This document shows positions 11,401-20,804 of a stretch of DNA of 64,000 nucleotides, one piece after another. Location: contig MNCI01002119.1 of assembly GCA_015680685.1 (NCBI GenBank), forward strand, positions 402,189 to 466,188, read 5' to 3'. A program made the position numbers and the translations under genes. This DNA comes from Gnetum montanum (lineage: Eukaryota > Streptophyta > Gnetopsida > Gnetales > Gnetaceae). The stretch's first letter is position 1, and every line of letters starts with the position of its first letter. The notes beneath the pieces are model-generated. The model saw nothing but the letters and a program-made list of their open reading frames with translations. It was not told the DNA's origin and ran no database searches.

Positions 11401-13306
11401 GCGTACTAGGTTTAAATAGCGTGGGAAATGGTGGGAGCTCCACTAACACATCTTCAACAGTGAGTGGCTTGAGTGATGACCACTCCCTATTCAACCAACC
11501 AACTTCCTTACACTTTCTATAAAATTGGGAATACCTAGTCGGGTAGGTTTTAAACTCACCTCCAAATTGTCCTATTACACCGGCGCGCACATTCCTAGTA
11601 GAGAAAAACTCCTGCAAGGTTGTCTGTGCCAACGCCAAGGCATCTGTATCACCATGAAGACCATTCCTATCAATATAAAACCTAGTAATACACACAAAAA
11701 TATATATACTATTAACACCTCTGTCTAGCATAACATGGATTATATAACACATTGAGATACCTTCACAGAACTCACCCACTGGCATTGTAAACGATCCTAG
11801 TTGGGTTCTGAAAATAGGTGTCCATGTGATGGGCAACGAATAACATGTTGTATAAGTGATAGCATTTATACTCAAGCATGTCCCAGATCCAACTTAAGCA
11901 CCTCAAACCTTTTGGGTGTTGGTTGGAACCTTCTACACCCTCGCCTCCAATTGACCCATTAGTCAAAATTTTCATAATGCCTCGGTTTGCCCCAGGAAAC
12001 AATGTTTATGTAATGGAAGCTACTATCTCAGCTGACAAGTGTGACCACACAATCACACTAAAGTAGCAAAGGAGGAACTGTAAGAAGTCCTATGCGTCAT
12101 CCCAGAACCAAACCGCCTACCGCCCCACATGTTCATGGGGTGAGGGGACATTGGCCACTAGTTCACTGAGGCAGTACAAGACTCTTATAACCTCAAGGAC
12201 AATCAGGACAAGCTTCCATATGACTCTACACAATAGAGCATCAAATGTTAGCACTATGTTCGAGTGAAGTTTACACATAACATAGCATAATCATCTGTTT
12301 ACATATAGCGTAGCATAACCCTTTCTTTACATGTAGCATAGCATGATCTTCTAGTTGCAAATTTCTCTCTAACATAAAACAGGGTTAAACATTATAGATA
12401 ATATAAAAAAGTGGCACTTGCAGCATAGTGTAGCCATCAAGCCTTGCATAGTGTAACAACACTGGGTGCACCTAATGATAATAATTATGCAACATGCAGT
12501 ACAACATAACAGGTACGCAGTGTAATAGTTACACTCATGCTTAAGGGAACGACTGCAATACGCACAGTGTAGCAAGATAGCAAACGAACAAGCATGGGTA
12601 AACATGTGACAATATAACAAACATACCAATATAATAGGCATGGCGATGTAACAAACTTGACAATAAAATAAATTTAACAATATAACAATAGGTTCAATAG
12701 CGTAGCAATGAGACATGACCAATATAGCGGCCTAAAGGCCTTATATCACAATGGCATAGCAAAATGAAAAAAAATTTGTAGCCTCAAACAGAATAGATGA
12801 GGAAGAATTCATAGTGTCCCCATTGTCACAACCCTATCTTACCACATGAAATAACTCACGCCATGCTACGCTAAACATGCATCATGCTATCGTAAAAAAT
12901 CTTGTAGATAGCAAAATCCTTTTGAGGGCGGTACACTATGCCAAGCATGTGCTAAGCTACCGAGAACCATCCAAACCCTCTCGACAAGGCAGTTTCCATT
13001 CTTAACAATGGTGGTCAAGGTAATACTGCATGCAGCCGTAGGGTAGAATCCGTACAACCACTATAGCCAACCAGAAATAGCGATGGCGTAGTAGCCAAAA
13101 TGGCAACCAAAATAGTGCAATACATGCAGATTTCCTCACAATAATGATAACCATAATCTGGAAAATGAGGGTAGTGTAGCAACTTACCAAGCTGATGGAG
13201 TCTCTTCTCACACCTTAATGTGTGCCTTGGACAAGCATCCTAGAGAGTCCTTCACCTCGTCTACCTTGGCAAGTCCTCGATACTTGTGTTCACCTTTGGG
13301 TGCCAT
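8461..13306 (-). pseudogene. E1 antisense gene: multi-exon, element-encoded protein between protease and RT
   Basis: Unrecognised by name. Inferred exons (minus strand): 13188-13306 (MAPK start, LAKV, donor GGTAAGTT), 11776-12225 (exactly 450 nt; LRCLSWIWDMLEYKCYH), 11407-11681, 10268-11317 (NLFFKYGEVE, AGLMDLF, a DLFSVPSDG motif, GVEQAWIMRDG), 9793-10143 (Glu-rich: AEEGEEEGVEEV, repeated AxxEExA), 9527-9649 (DKFTF), 8616-9443 (HLKWDP, STRSLWKCR, DWK, KNHKH, WTDITKEEIL), and a last exon ending at the stop 8461-8463 (NEVGDDGAGEGS). Exon order, splice phases and motifs match E2 and E4, though strands and sequence differ widely. Several stops (for example in exons 1, 2 and 7) make this copy dead. 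The central part resembles plant transposon-associated domains; the acidic and coiled-coil parts suggest a regulator. Function is inference. Confidence 0.85.
12226..13187 (-). other. Intron 1 of E1 antisense gene with LTR-like TAGCGTAGC words
   Basis: This 960-bp intron has no supported gene; its ORFs come from repeated TATAGCAA/TAGCATAGC words. Words such as TATAGCGTAGCAT (12305), GTAGCATAGCAT (12340) and CATGCTACGCTA (12850) are those of the LTR palindromes of the same element family. It begins at a consensus donor (GTAAGT, complement at 13182-13187). Confidence 0.65.
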
Positions 13307-13439
13307 TGTCTCGCTCGCAAATTCTGTCAATTGCTATGCTACACTAATTCGCTCTCTCTCTATATGATTTCGCTATGCTCTGAGTATGGGCTTTGAGCTC
13401 TAACAATGAAAATGACAAGTTTACTAGGGGGTAAACCCC

Positions 13440-13448
13440 TATTTATAG
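13440..13448 (-). promoter_or_regulatory. TATA box of E1 antisense gene
   Basis: On the minus strand the sequence reads CTATAAATAGGGG, about 140 bp upstream of the predicted ATG at 13306. The same CTATAAATAGGG is found upstream of the E4 gene, and a TATATAAAC box upstream of the E2 gene. Confidence 0.7.
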
Positions 13449-13589
13449 TTAACGTGGTAAAACACTTGCTATTTTCATGTCACGATGAATGTGGGATACC
13501 CCTTATAGTGTATCATTATTGTGTCATAGTCCCACTATAGCATAGCGATTGTCTATAGCATAACAGATGGGCCCACCAAAAATTTTATC

Positions 13590-13830
13590 TCATCTTAAAC
13601 TAGCAATCTATCTTTACAAAGTTTACCTATTAGCAGTTCGCAAAGACCTTAAACTAGTGATCTTGGCTTTCAAAATCTACCCATTAGCCATCTGAAAATA
13701 CCTTAAACTAGCAATTTTGGCTTTCAATTCTACCTAGTAACGGTCTGCTACAGCCTTAAACTGGCAATTTTAGCACTCATTTCTGGCCTTGATACGATCC
13801 ACTAAGACCTTAAACTGGCAACTTTAACTT
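13590..13830 (+). repeat. Dyad units, RT side of E1 antisense gene
   Basis: Five or so units with CTTAAACTAGCAAT or CTTAAACTGGCAA about 60 bp apart, in the same orientation relative to the element as the arrays after integrase. Confidence 0.75.
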
Positions 13831-13921
13831 GCAAACTTTACATAGTAATTTATGATTATCTTATGTTGTATTATTACTTTACAAACATTCATTACAAGCT
13901 GTTGCTACAAACAGGTATCAC

Positions 13922-15070
13922 TTGATTTGGCTTTTTCTTATTGTGGCAGGTTTAACAAAAATGGCCATGCACGATGATCTACATTCGCTTTTAACCTTGA
14001 TAGGCCCTCATGGAAAGCTTACGAGATACCTAAACTCAAAATCAATAGACTGGGAATCATCTACTGATAACACCATAGCATCCCTAGAAACATCCCTAGA
14101 TTGGCCCAAACATCTGGTCCAAACCTTAGACTTAGAGGCCAGGGATGTGACCGAGGACCCTCTCATCAAAACACCTGTAACTACATCTAGGGGGAAAATA
14201 AATACATTAAAACTCAGTTCCCTCCTAGACCCACAAATGAAAAAGGACATATCTAAGGTTCTCCAAGATAATATCAAAGTTTTTGCATGGTCCTATGATG
14301 ATATGCTAGGTCTAGAACCGCAACTCATACAACATAACATAGTCCTAGACCTGCATATCAAGGAAATCAAGAAAAAGGCTCATAAAGTCAAACTAGAAAT
14401 CGCACTAGTTTTACGCGATGAAATCACCAAACTATATCAAGCTGGTTTCATTTGCATGGTCGATTACTCGAAGTGGGTGTCAAATATCGTTGTGGTATCT
14501 AAGAAATTGGGAGGTGTACAAATTTGTATAGACTTTCGAGATTTGAACAAAGCAATGATCAAAGATGACTTCCCATTACCAAGTATTGATCAACTTATTG
14601 ATACTACAACTGGTCATGCTTTACTGTCCTTTATGGATGGGTTCTCATGTTACAATCAAATCCACATCAATCTAGAGCATTAGTTAACAACTACCTTCAT
14701 GACCCCATGGGAAACCTTCTATTACACCATGTTACCTTTTGGTCTCAAAAATGCTAGAGCAACCTATCAATGAGCCATGACGTACATATTTAGTGACTAC
14801 CTCTTAGAGAGACTAAATGATTATGTGGATGACATAGCAGTCAAGTCTAAGGGACGTATTGATCATCCCAATGATCTAGATGTAGTCCTCAAGCATTATC
14901 ACAGGCATGACATGCATCTCAATCCAAAGAAATGTGTTTTCAGAGTTAAAATTGGATGCATGCTAGGGTTTGTAGTATCAGAAGCTGGAATACGAGTGGA
15001 CCCTGACAAAGTTAAGGCCATCATTAACCTAGCACCCCCTACCAACCTTAAAGAATTGTGTGGGTTGTAA
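13922..15070 (+). pseudogene. E1 reverse transcriptase
   Basis: RT copies element RNA into DNA. Seen in order: FAWSYDDMLGLEP, KLYQAGFI, DYSKWVSNIVVVSKKLGG, CIDFRDLNKAMIKDDFPLPSID, SFMDGFSCYNQIHIN, FGLKNAR, and the catalytic NDYVDDIAVKSK, then LNPKKCVF, SEAGIRVDPDKVKAI. YVDD is intact. In-frame stops at 14681-14683 (TAG; E2 has Gln), 14771-14773 (TGA; E2 has Arg) and 15068-15070 (TAA; E2 has Gln) break it. The frame is unshifted for the whole domain. The open frame starts just after GTGGCAG, a possible splice acceptor, which would fit the intron between protease and RT known in Ogre elements. Confidence 0.88.
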
Positions 15071-15740
15071 GGTAGAATACAGTTTATCATAAGGTTTATA
15101 GCAAGGCTGACCGACAAGTTACACCCCATGCAACACTTGCTAAAGAAGGGGATCAACTTCGAGTGGATAGCATAGTGTCAACAAGCCTTCAATGATTTAA
15201 AGAAAGAGCTTTTGCACCTATCAACTGTTTACCCACCACAGAGGGATAAGCCTTTTTACATCTACCTTGCCACCTCAGACACATCTATTGTAGCATTGTT
15301 ATGTCAGAGGAGAGATGACTTCTCTAAAATCCCATTTTATTACCTAATCCATGCACTGATAGCTTATGAGATGAAGTACAACAAAGTCAAAAGAAATTAT
15401 GTTGCCCTATTATTTTCACTAAAAAAATGGAGATATTACTTGTTCCGTAGCAAGGTCAACATCATATGCAAGAGCAATGTACTTCAGGCTATCACAAACA
15501 ATTTATATGAAAATAGCAGGATAGCTCGATGGAAAGCTATAATAGTGGAATTCAACTTATACTATGTAGCCCAATCATCTACAATGGGACAAGAAATCGC
15601 TACACAGCTCACAACCTCACCCATCGATGATCAGGCAACTATAGAGTAGGAGTTCCTCGATGAACATGTTAATAGCATCAACCCCGTGGCATTACACTTC
15701 AAATCCACTTTGCATTTCGACGGTACCTCAACTACATGAG
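15071..15740 (+). pseudogene. E1 RNase H
   Basis: It follows RT in the same frame. Motifs: KPFYIYLATSDTSIVALLCQ (domain start), YEMKYNKVKRNYVALLFSLKKWRYYLF, INIICKSNVLQAI-like segment and RIARWKAIIVEFNLYYV. It degrades RNA in the RNA:DNA hybrid in live relatives. Stops occur at its beginning and at TIE-stop (15647-15649). Confidence 0.8.
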
Positions 15741-16285
15741 GTGGTAGTGCTGCTGCCATCATTACACTCCCCTCTAGGGATATTCAACCTTTTGTGTACC
15801 ATTTTACATTCCTTTGTACAACCAATGTAGCTGAGTATGAAGGACTCCTTAGGGGCCTTTTAGCAGCCCAAGAATTAAAGATCCAACATTTGACAGTTCG
15901 AGGCAATTCCCAACTCATCATCAACTAGATCACCAAAATCTATGCCTGTAAAGCTTCACATTTATAGCCTTATTGTGACTTGAATAAGATTTTGTTGAAA
16001 TAGTTTACAACAATAGACATCCAACACATGCCATGCAACAAGAACACTATAGCAAATGCTTTAGCCACACTAGCATTAAATGTGCCACCACACTTGTTCA
16101 TAACTTTACCTACCTTGATAATGGAGTGCACAGACCCTATCACTCAAGTGGTACACATCACCTTTGTAAGTGCTACTGATGCCCAAGAGTGGTATGCTAA
16201 CGTTAAAGCATATCTTCAACATAGTGAACCCCTACATGGCTTGACATCTACTCAAAAGGATGTGATCCGAAAGCGAGCCCAGTAG
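15741..16285 (+). pseudogene. E1 archaeal-type RNase H (second RNase H)
   Basis: A second RNase H after the first is the hallmark of the Tat/Ogre lineage. Seen: EYEGLLRGLLAAQELKIQ, RGNSQLIIN, YACKASHL, HMPCNKNTIANALATLALN. Stops at positions where copy A has Gln (A: INQITK, here IN-stop-ITK; A: LLKNF, here LLK-stop-F) show decay. Frame is unbroken by indels and continues to the integrase linker (VSATDAQEWYANVKAYLQ). Confidence 0.82.
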
Positions 16286-17149
16286 TATGTCCTTATAGGA
16301 GAAAATACCTTATGCAAACACTCCTTTGATGGGATATTGCTAACTTTTGTTGGTGGGGAAGAAGCACAGAAAATCATTAACGAAGTCCATGAAGGACTAT
16401 GTGGAGGACACATAGCTCCCAGGGCTATGGTAGCAAAAATCAGACACCTAGGATATTACTGGCCTTTCATGGAACAAGATTGCCTTACCAAAGTTAGGAC
16501 ATGTGATACATGCCAACTTCATGCAAGTCTTATTCATGTCTCACCTACTGAGTCACATCCTACGCATATCACGTGGCCATTCCAGTGATGGGGACTAGAT
16601 ATCATAGGACCTATCACACCTAAGTCTTCCACAGGAAATAGCTTCATCAACACTACCACCGAGTAATTTACAAAGTGGGTGGAGGTCATCCCCCTTAGGA
16701 AGACTACATCTTAACAAGTTTACCACTTTATCTTGGATAACATAGTAACAAGGTTTGGTTTTCCCATGACTATTATGACAGACAATAGACCATAATTTAG
16801 TAGTGTGGAAACCAAAACCTTTTGTGACAACCTTCACATCAAGCACTCATTTTCATCTCCATACTACCCATAGGAAAATGGTCAGGCGGAGGCAACAAAC
16901 AAGGCCATCATCAACTTGCCTAAAAGGATGCTTAGCAGTAGCAAGAGGTGATGGAACGAACAAATCCTCTATGTGTTATTGGCTTACTGCACGACATGTA
17001 GGACAGCTATAGGTAAAACTCCTTACAAACTTGTTTATGGATCTAAAGCAATGCTACCTCTCGAACTACAAGTACCATCACTTCGGATGATCCTATCAAG
17101 CATTTTGGAAAAAGCCCAGAACAACGGGTCAAGAATCATTGACCTCGAC
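16286..17149 (+). pseudogene. E1 integrase, 5' part (interrupted by B)
   Basis: HHCC domain: EVHEGLCGGHIAPRAM with CDTCQLH. Core: GLDIIGPITPKSS (Asp), IMTDNRP (Asp) and ENGQAEATNK (Glu), so D,D,E are all present. Then GKTPYKLVYGSKAMLPLELQ and SRIIDLDY, where element B is inserted. Several stops (TAG/TAA) replace Gln or Tyr codons. The missing C-terminus is at 24615-24884. Confidence 0.85.
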
Positions 17150-18169
17150 TATAGCAATAGAAAACGTTGATGGCTGGAAACACCTAGAGGTCTTCGAGTG
17201 CATAGCCTAACCTCGAATCCATGCAAGGACCATGTTGGAGAAAATGGATTCAGGATGCCCTGAACATTCTGGTCAATCAGACATGGACATAACCAATGTA
17301 TAATAACCCTTTTGCGAATAATAATTTTAAATGGAACACCTGGTGGTAAAATAAAAGAAAACGTAATGTGCACAGTAATAGAAACATGCTAAAGTGCGTA
17401 ATAGGACAATGGACATGATTGAACGTTTGACAATGCCAAAAAAATAAATTTTGTAATTAGATAGAAAGAGAGTTTGAATAGAAAGATGCACCACCCCAGA
17501 AAATGGTGTTGGTGGGGAAGAAGCACAGTACAGTGTACAGTAGGCAGAGTGTGTAGGCAGAGTGTACAGTAGGCACAGTAGGACCACAATCATAGCCTCG
17601 GTGGTGTTAGGCTATGAAATCTGGTGTTCACTGTGATAAATTGTGCTTGCTGGGTCAGTAGTCGTGGTGTATTACGCAATGTTCCTCTAGGCTGTAATGG
17701 GGCTGTGGTATACTGTGTGGTGTAGTTGTGGCTCTCTTTTTATTTAGTGTGCTTTGAGTCTTGTTTGCCCATAGAGCTAGGTGCCAAGATGCCAAAATGC
17801 CAAATGTCTTGCTGGTAAAGAAATGGAAGCCTCCCCCCTTTTTTCTCCCCTATCCTTTCAAAAGAGGGCACATAGGTATTTATAGGGCTAGGGTTAGCCC
17901 AAAATGTGGATCAGGTGCCATGTGGCAATGCGGTGGGTGTTACACTGTAGCACTGGGTGTTGCAATGTAGCATTACGCTATGCACTGTAGCACCGAGTAT
18001 TGCACTGTAGCGCTACACTACACTGTAGTGCTATGCTACGCTATGGTACACTATAGCGCTATGCTATGCTACACTACATAGCATAGTAGGGTGCAAAAAG
18101 TGCCATTGTTCTAACACTTAGAGAAATCTATAGTCAAGATACTAAGACCTGAAATTTTATGGTATTTCA
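17150..18169 (-). repeat. 3' LTR of element B
   Basis: Minus-strand LTR with start TGAAATACC (at 18169) and end ...TTGCTATA (at 17150). TATA box on the minus strand at 17877-17885 (CTATAAATA). Palindromic GCTACGCTA-type words lie at 17940-18085, upstream of the TATA box, as in the other LTRs. Confidence 0.85.
17877..17885 (-). promoter_or_regulatory. LTR TATA box, B 3' LTR
   Basis: CTATAAATA on the minus strand, matching the promoters of the other LTRs. Confidence 0.7.
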
Positions 18170-18235
18170 ATGGACCCTCTTTGTTGACATCTAGAGGAGT
18201 GGCCCAAAAGACATCGATAAAGAATTAAAAAACAC
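18160..18235 (-). other. Polypurine tract and inverted repeat of B
   Basis: On the minus strand CAAAGAGGGTCCAT directly precedes TGAAATACC. A second, inverted copy of the LTR start (AACACCACAG side) lies at 18205-18232, as in the other elements. Confidence 0.65.
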
Positions 18236-19310
18236 CACAGCAAACATGTCACCAACATCATTTGTCAACACAAGATCAGATGTCATTTTACCTTGCTCAA
18301 TAGTATTATGAAAATAAGGTTATGTTAGGGGACAAGGGGTATAGGCAATGCTAGGGAGATGAAATTTAAATGGTGGGAATGAAATGCAAACAGTGGATCA
18401 TGATTTAAGATGCAAATTCAGCATGGCTAATGGTGACCATGACATCAAGTAGCTTTCATTAGAGTACTCATGGAAGGGTCAAAGTTGATCCAAGGATGGG
18501 CCAATTGCAAAGCTGAAGTGTTGTTGATTGATTTTTTTTTATGAGGCGAACCTTCTTTGGGTTCAACTTACTACTGAATGTTAGTTGCAAGTTGGCCATC
18601 AAGAAGATAGGCCTCGTTTTGATGCATCACATTGCATCTATAGGATAGATGTTTCCTCCCAAGGATGATTCATGTTACATCTTCTTAGGCCTTTACCAAG
18701 CAACGAAGGTGCCCCAGAGGATGAATTATGTTACATCAACCATGGGTTCTATAGTTGATTTGAAGGGAATGTCATGTGTGTCATAGTGCATATGCATCAG
18801 AGGAGTGTGAAATCATGAGTATGGGGAGAATGAGAGGATATTGGGATGAAGAGGTGGATGTGCATAGGCTATAACAGGGATGAGGGAGATGTGCACTCTT
18901 GAGTGGCTCACCTAGTCCAATTATGCACATCAAAGCAATGTGATGACTTTCCACCACGATGAGATGCACTTTTGCATGATCACCGGCAAGCCTTCGTCCT
19001 GCAAACAAAACCCAGAGAGGACAAGAAAACCAAAAAATGTGAAATGCAAGTACAAATTCCAGATGTGAAGATGTCGCAAGTGCAAAACTATGGAGACGTT
19101 GCAAATGTGTAAAATGCTGTGAAGATGCTGCAAATGTGTAAAATGTTATGCTAGTCACAAGTGTTCGGGAAGCCAATGAAAGTGCTAGGGTGATGATGCT
19201 GCCAGTGTTCTGAATGCCGCACTAATGGTAAGTGCTCCAAAAGAATCACCAGAATGGTGAGAGGTGATGATGCTGTGAATACTCCCAAGGAAATGGCAAG
19301 TTTTCAGATC
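18236..19310 (-). other. 3' region of element B
   Basis: No supported gene. It shares short blocks with the D stump (for example TTCAACTTACTACTGAATG, 18567 and 29855). ORFs at 18781-19176 are not conserved elsewhere in the window. Confidence 0.5.
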
Positions 19311-19314
19311 AGAT

Positions 19315-19565
19315 TAGCTACATGCCAGTTTAAAGTCTTGGTAGTCCGTGAACCTAGTTTAAGGTCCTAGTAGACCATGATGTGCTAGTTTATAATCCTA
19401 GCAGACTATTGGATGCTAGTTTAATGTCGTACCAAATAGTGGATGTTGTGCCAGTTTAACGTCATGACCCAAGGATGAGCTATGCTAGCTTATAGTCATA
19501 GTGGACTGTCTATGCTAGTTTATAGTCATAGCGGACTATCTATCCTAGTTTATAATCATAGCAAA
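19315..19565 (-). repeat. Dyad-unit array of element B
   Basis: About eight units read on the plus strand as TAGTTTATAGTCATAGCGGACTATC and variants; the arms ATAGTC/GACTAT surround ATAGCG. Same unit as in A, E1, E3 and E4 although B has lost the rest of pol. Confidence 0.85.
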
Positions 19566-19728
19566 TTGGTGCTTACATTGCTTGTATAAGGTGCGATGAT
19601 ACACACGTAGTCATGCTGTATGCCTACAAGATCCTACAAAAATCAACTAGAAAGAACACAACATCAAGCAATACCTATCATAAACATAGTTAAAATGGAT
19701 GAATGAAAGGAAAGAAATGCAAAAAGTG

Positions 19729-19785
19729 ATAGTTTTAGGCTGATTCGGGACATAGGCTAGTTAAAGGCCTTTTCGAGCCATGCGT
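19729..19785 (-). repeat. Dyad units of protease-side type in element B
   Basis: Two degenerate units, TAGTTTTAGGCTGATTCGGGAC and CTAGTTAAAGGCCTTTTCGAGCC, corresponding to the units next to the antisense gene's 3' end in E1, E2 and E4. Here they sit close to the 3' array, marking the deletion joint. Confidence 0.6.
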
Positions 19786-19979
19786 TTTTGTAGTTTCATG
19801 TTTTATTTTTTGATGTTTGATGTTTTTAAAATGCAATGTGTAAACTAAGTTGACGAATGTGTAAACAAAACAAAATGTGTGATCTAAGTGAGTGGGCAAA
19901 ATGTAAACGCATAGGCTAGTGCAATGTAAATAAAAGTAAAAAATGCATGGCAAGTGGAGGCAAAGGGTAGTCAAGCATC

Positions 19980-20804
19980 TAGCACATTTTTGGCCAAGGG
20001 AAAGTCTTGGTCATGTAGTTGCTTCCTAACTGGGCATGGATTAGGAAGTGTGCAAGGCTTAGGATCCTCTTGGAAGCTATTGGCTTCAACCACTCATTCA
20101 GGTGTGTTAGCCTTAGGTGTTGCATTGGTTGTTATAGGTGTACCACCAAGAAACGCTTATTCTAAAACTTGTGCCATGTCTATGTTGTGGATAGTTGAAG
20201 AGGAATCATTATCACCATGGATGATAACTTGACCACCTTTGTAATGAAGGTGGGTTTCTTGGTGGATGGGAGAGGAGATGGCCCTTAGTTGGGCTAGCCA
20301 AGGCTTGCCTAGAATCATGTTGAAACCTGGAATCTCCTCTATGACAGTGAAATCTACACTAGTGGAAAATTTCTCTCTTTCCACAAAGGCTAATTTAATT
20401 GTACCCCTGACTGTGACACATGATCTGTTGAAGGATTTTAGACACGTGGTTTTTGTTGGCCTGATTTCATCTGCCAAGCCTAGCTTGTCGATGATGGAGT
20501 ACAAGACTACATTTGTTACTACACCATCATCAACATGTACTCTATGGATGGTACATTGTCCAACACAAATGCTAATGGATAGTGGAGCTATAGTAACCTC
20601 CCCTCGTTTGGGGTCAACTTTGACTGCATCGTTGTGAAACACTAGAGATGTTGAACTCGATTCTTGTAGTGTAGGGGATAACATCGTTGCACGAATGGAT
20701 GCCTCATTTGTAGGGATGTCCTCTATAACAGGAATGGAGGCCAAGACTTGGGCCAATTCTTGGCTATGAGTAGATGAGGTCATGACCAGGTTGTACAAGC
20801 TCAA
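19980..20804 (-). pseudogene. Element B protease
   Basis: Retropepsin-like aspartic protease: IHRVHVDDGVVTNVVLYSIIDKLGLADEI, with DDG at the active site, later GFNMILGKPWLAQLRAISSPIHQETHL. The 215 codons 20157-20804 are open, longer than in E1 or E2; a further ~55 codons follow after a stop. It is preceded in the same orientation by gag. No RT follows, so this was the end of the polyprotein. A functional start cannot be assigned because the domain is normally part of Gag-Pro. Confidence 0.8.

Noticed and set aside
12369-12722. Cys/Tyr-rich 117-codon ORF on the minus strand
   Set aside because: It reads repeated TATAGCAA and TAGCATAGC words in intron 1 of the antisense gene and has no counterpart in the sister copies.
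8461-13306. Captured host gene explanation for the antisense gene
   Set aside because: Three independent elements of two families carry it at the same site, with element-specific motifs, so a single recent capture does not fit; an ancient capture remains possible.
18781-19176. 131-codon minus ORF in the 3' region of B
   Set aside because: No similar frame in the D stump or other 3' regions; low-complexity His/Ser-rich sequence.
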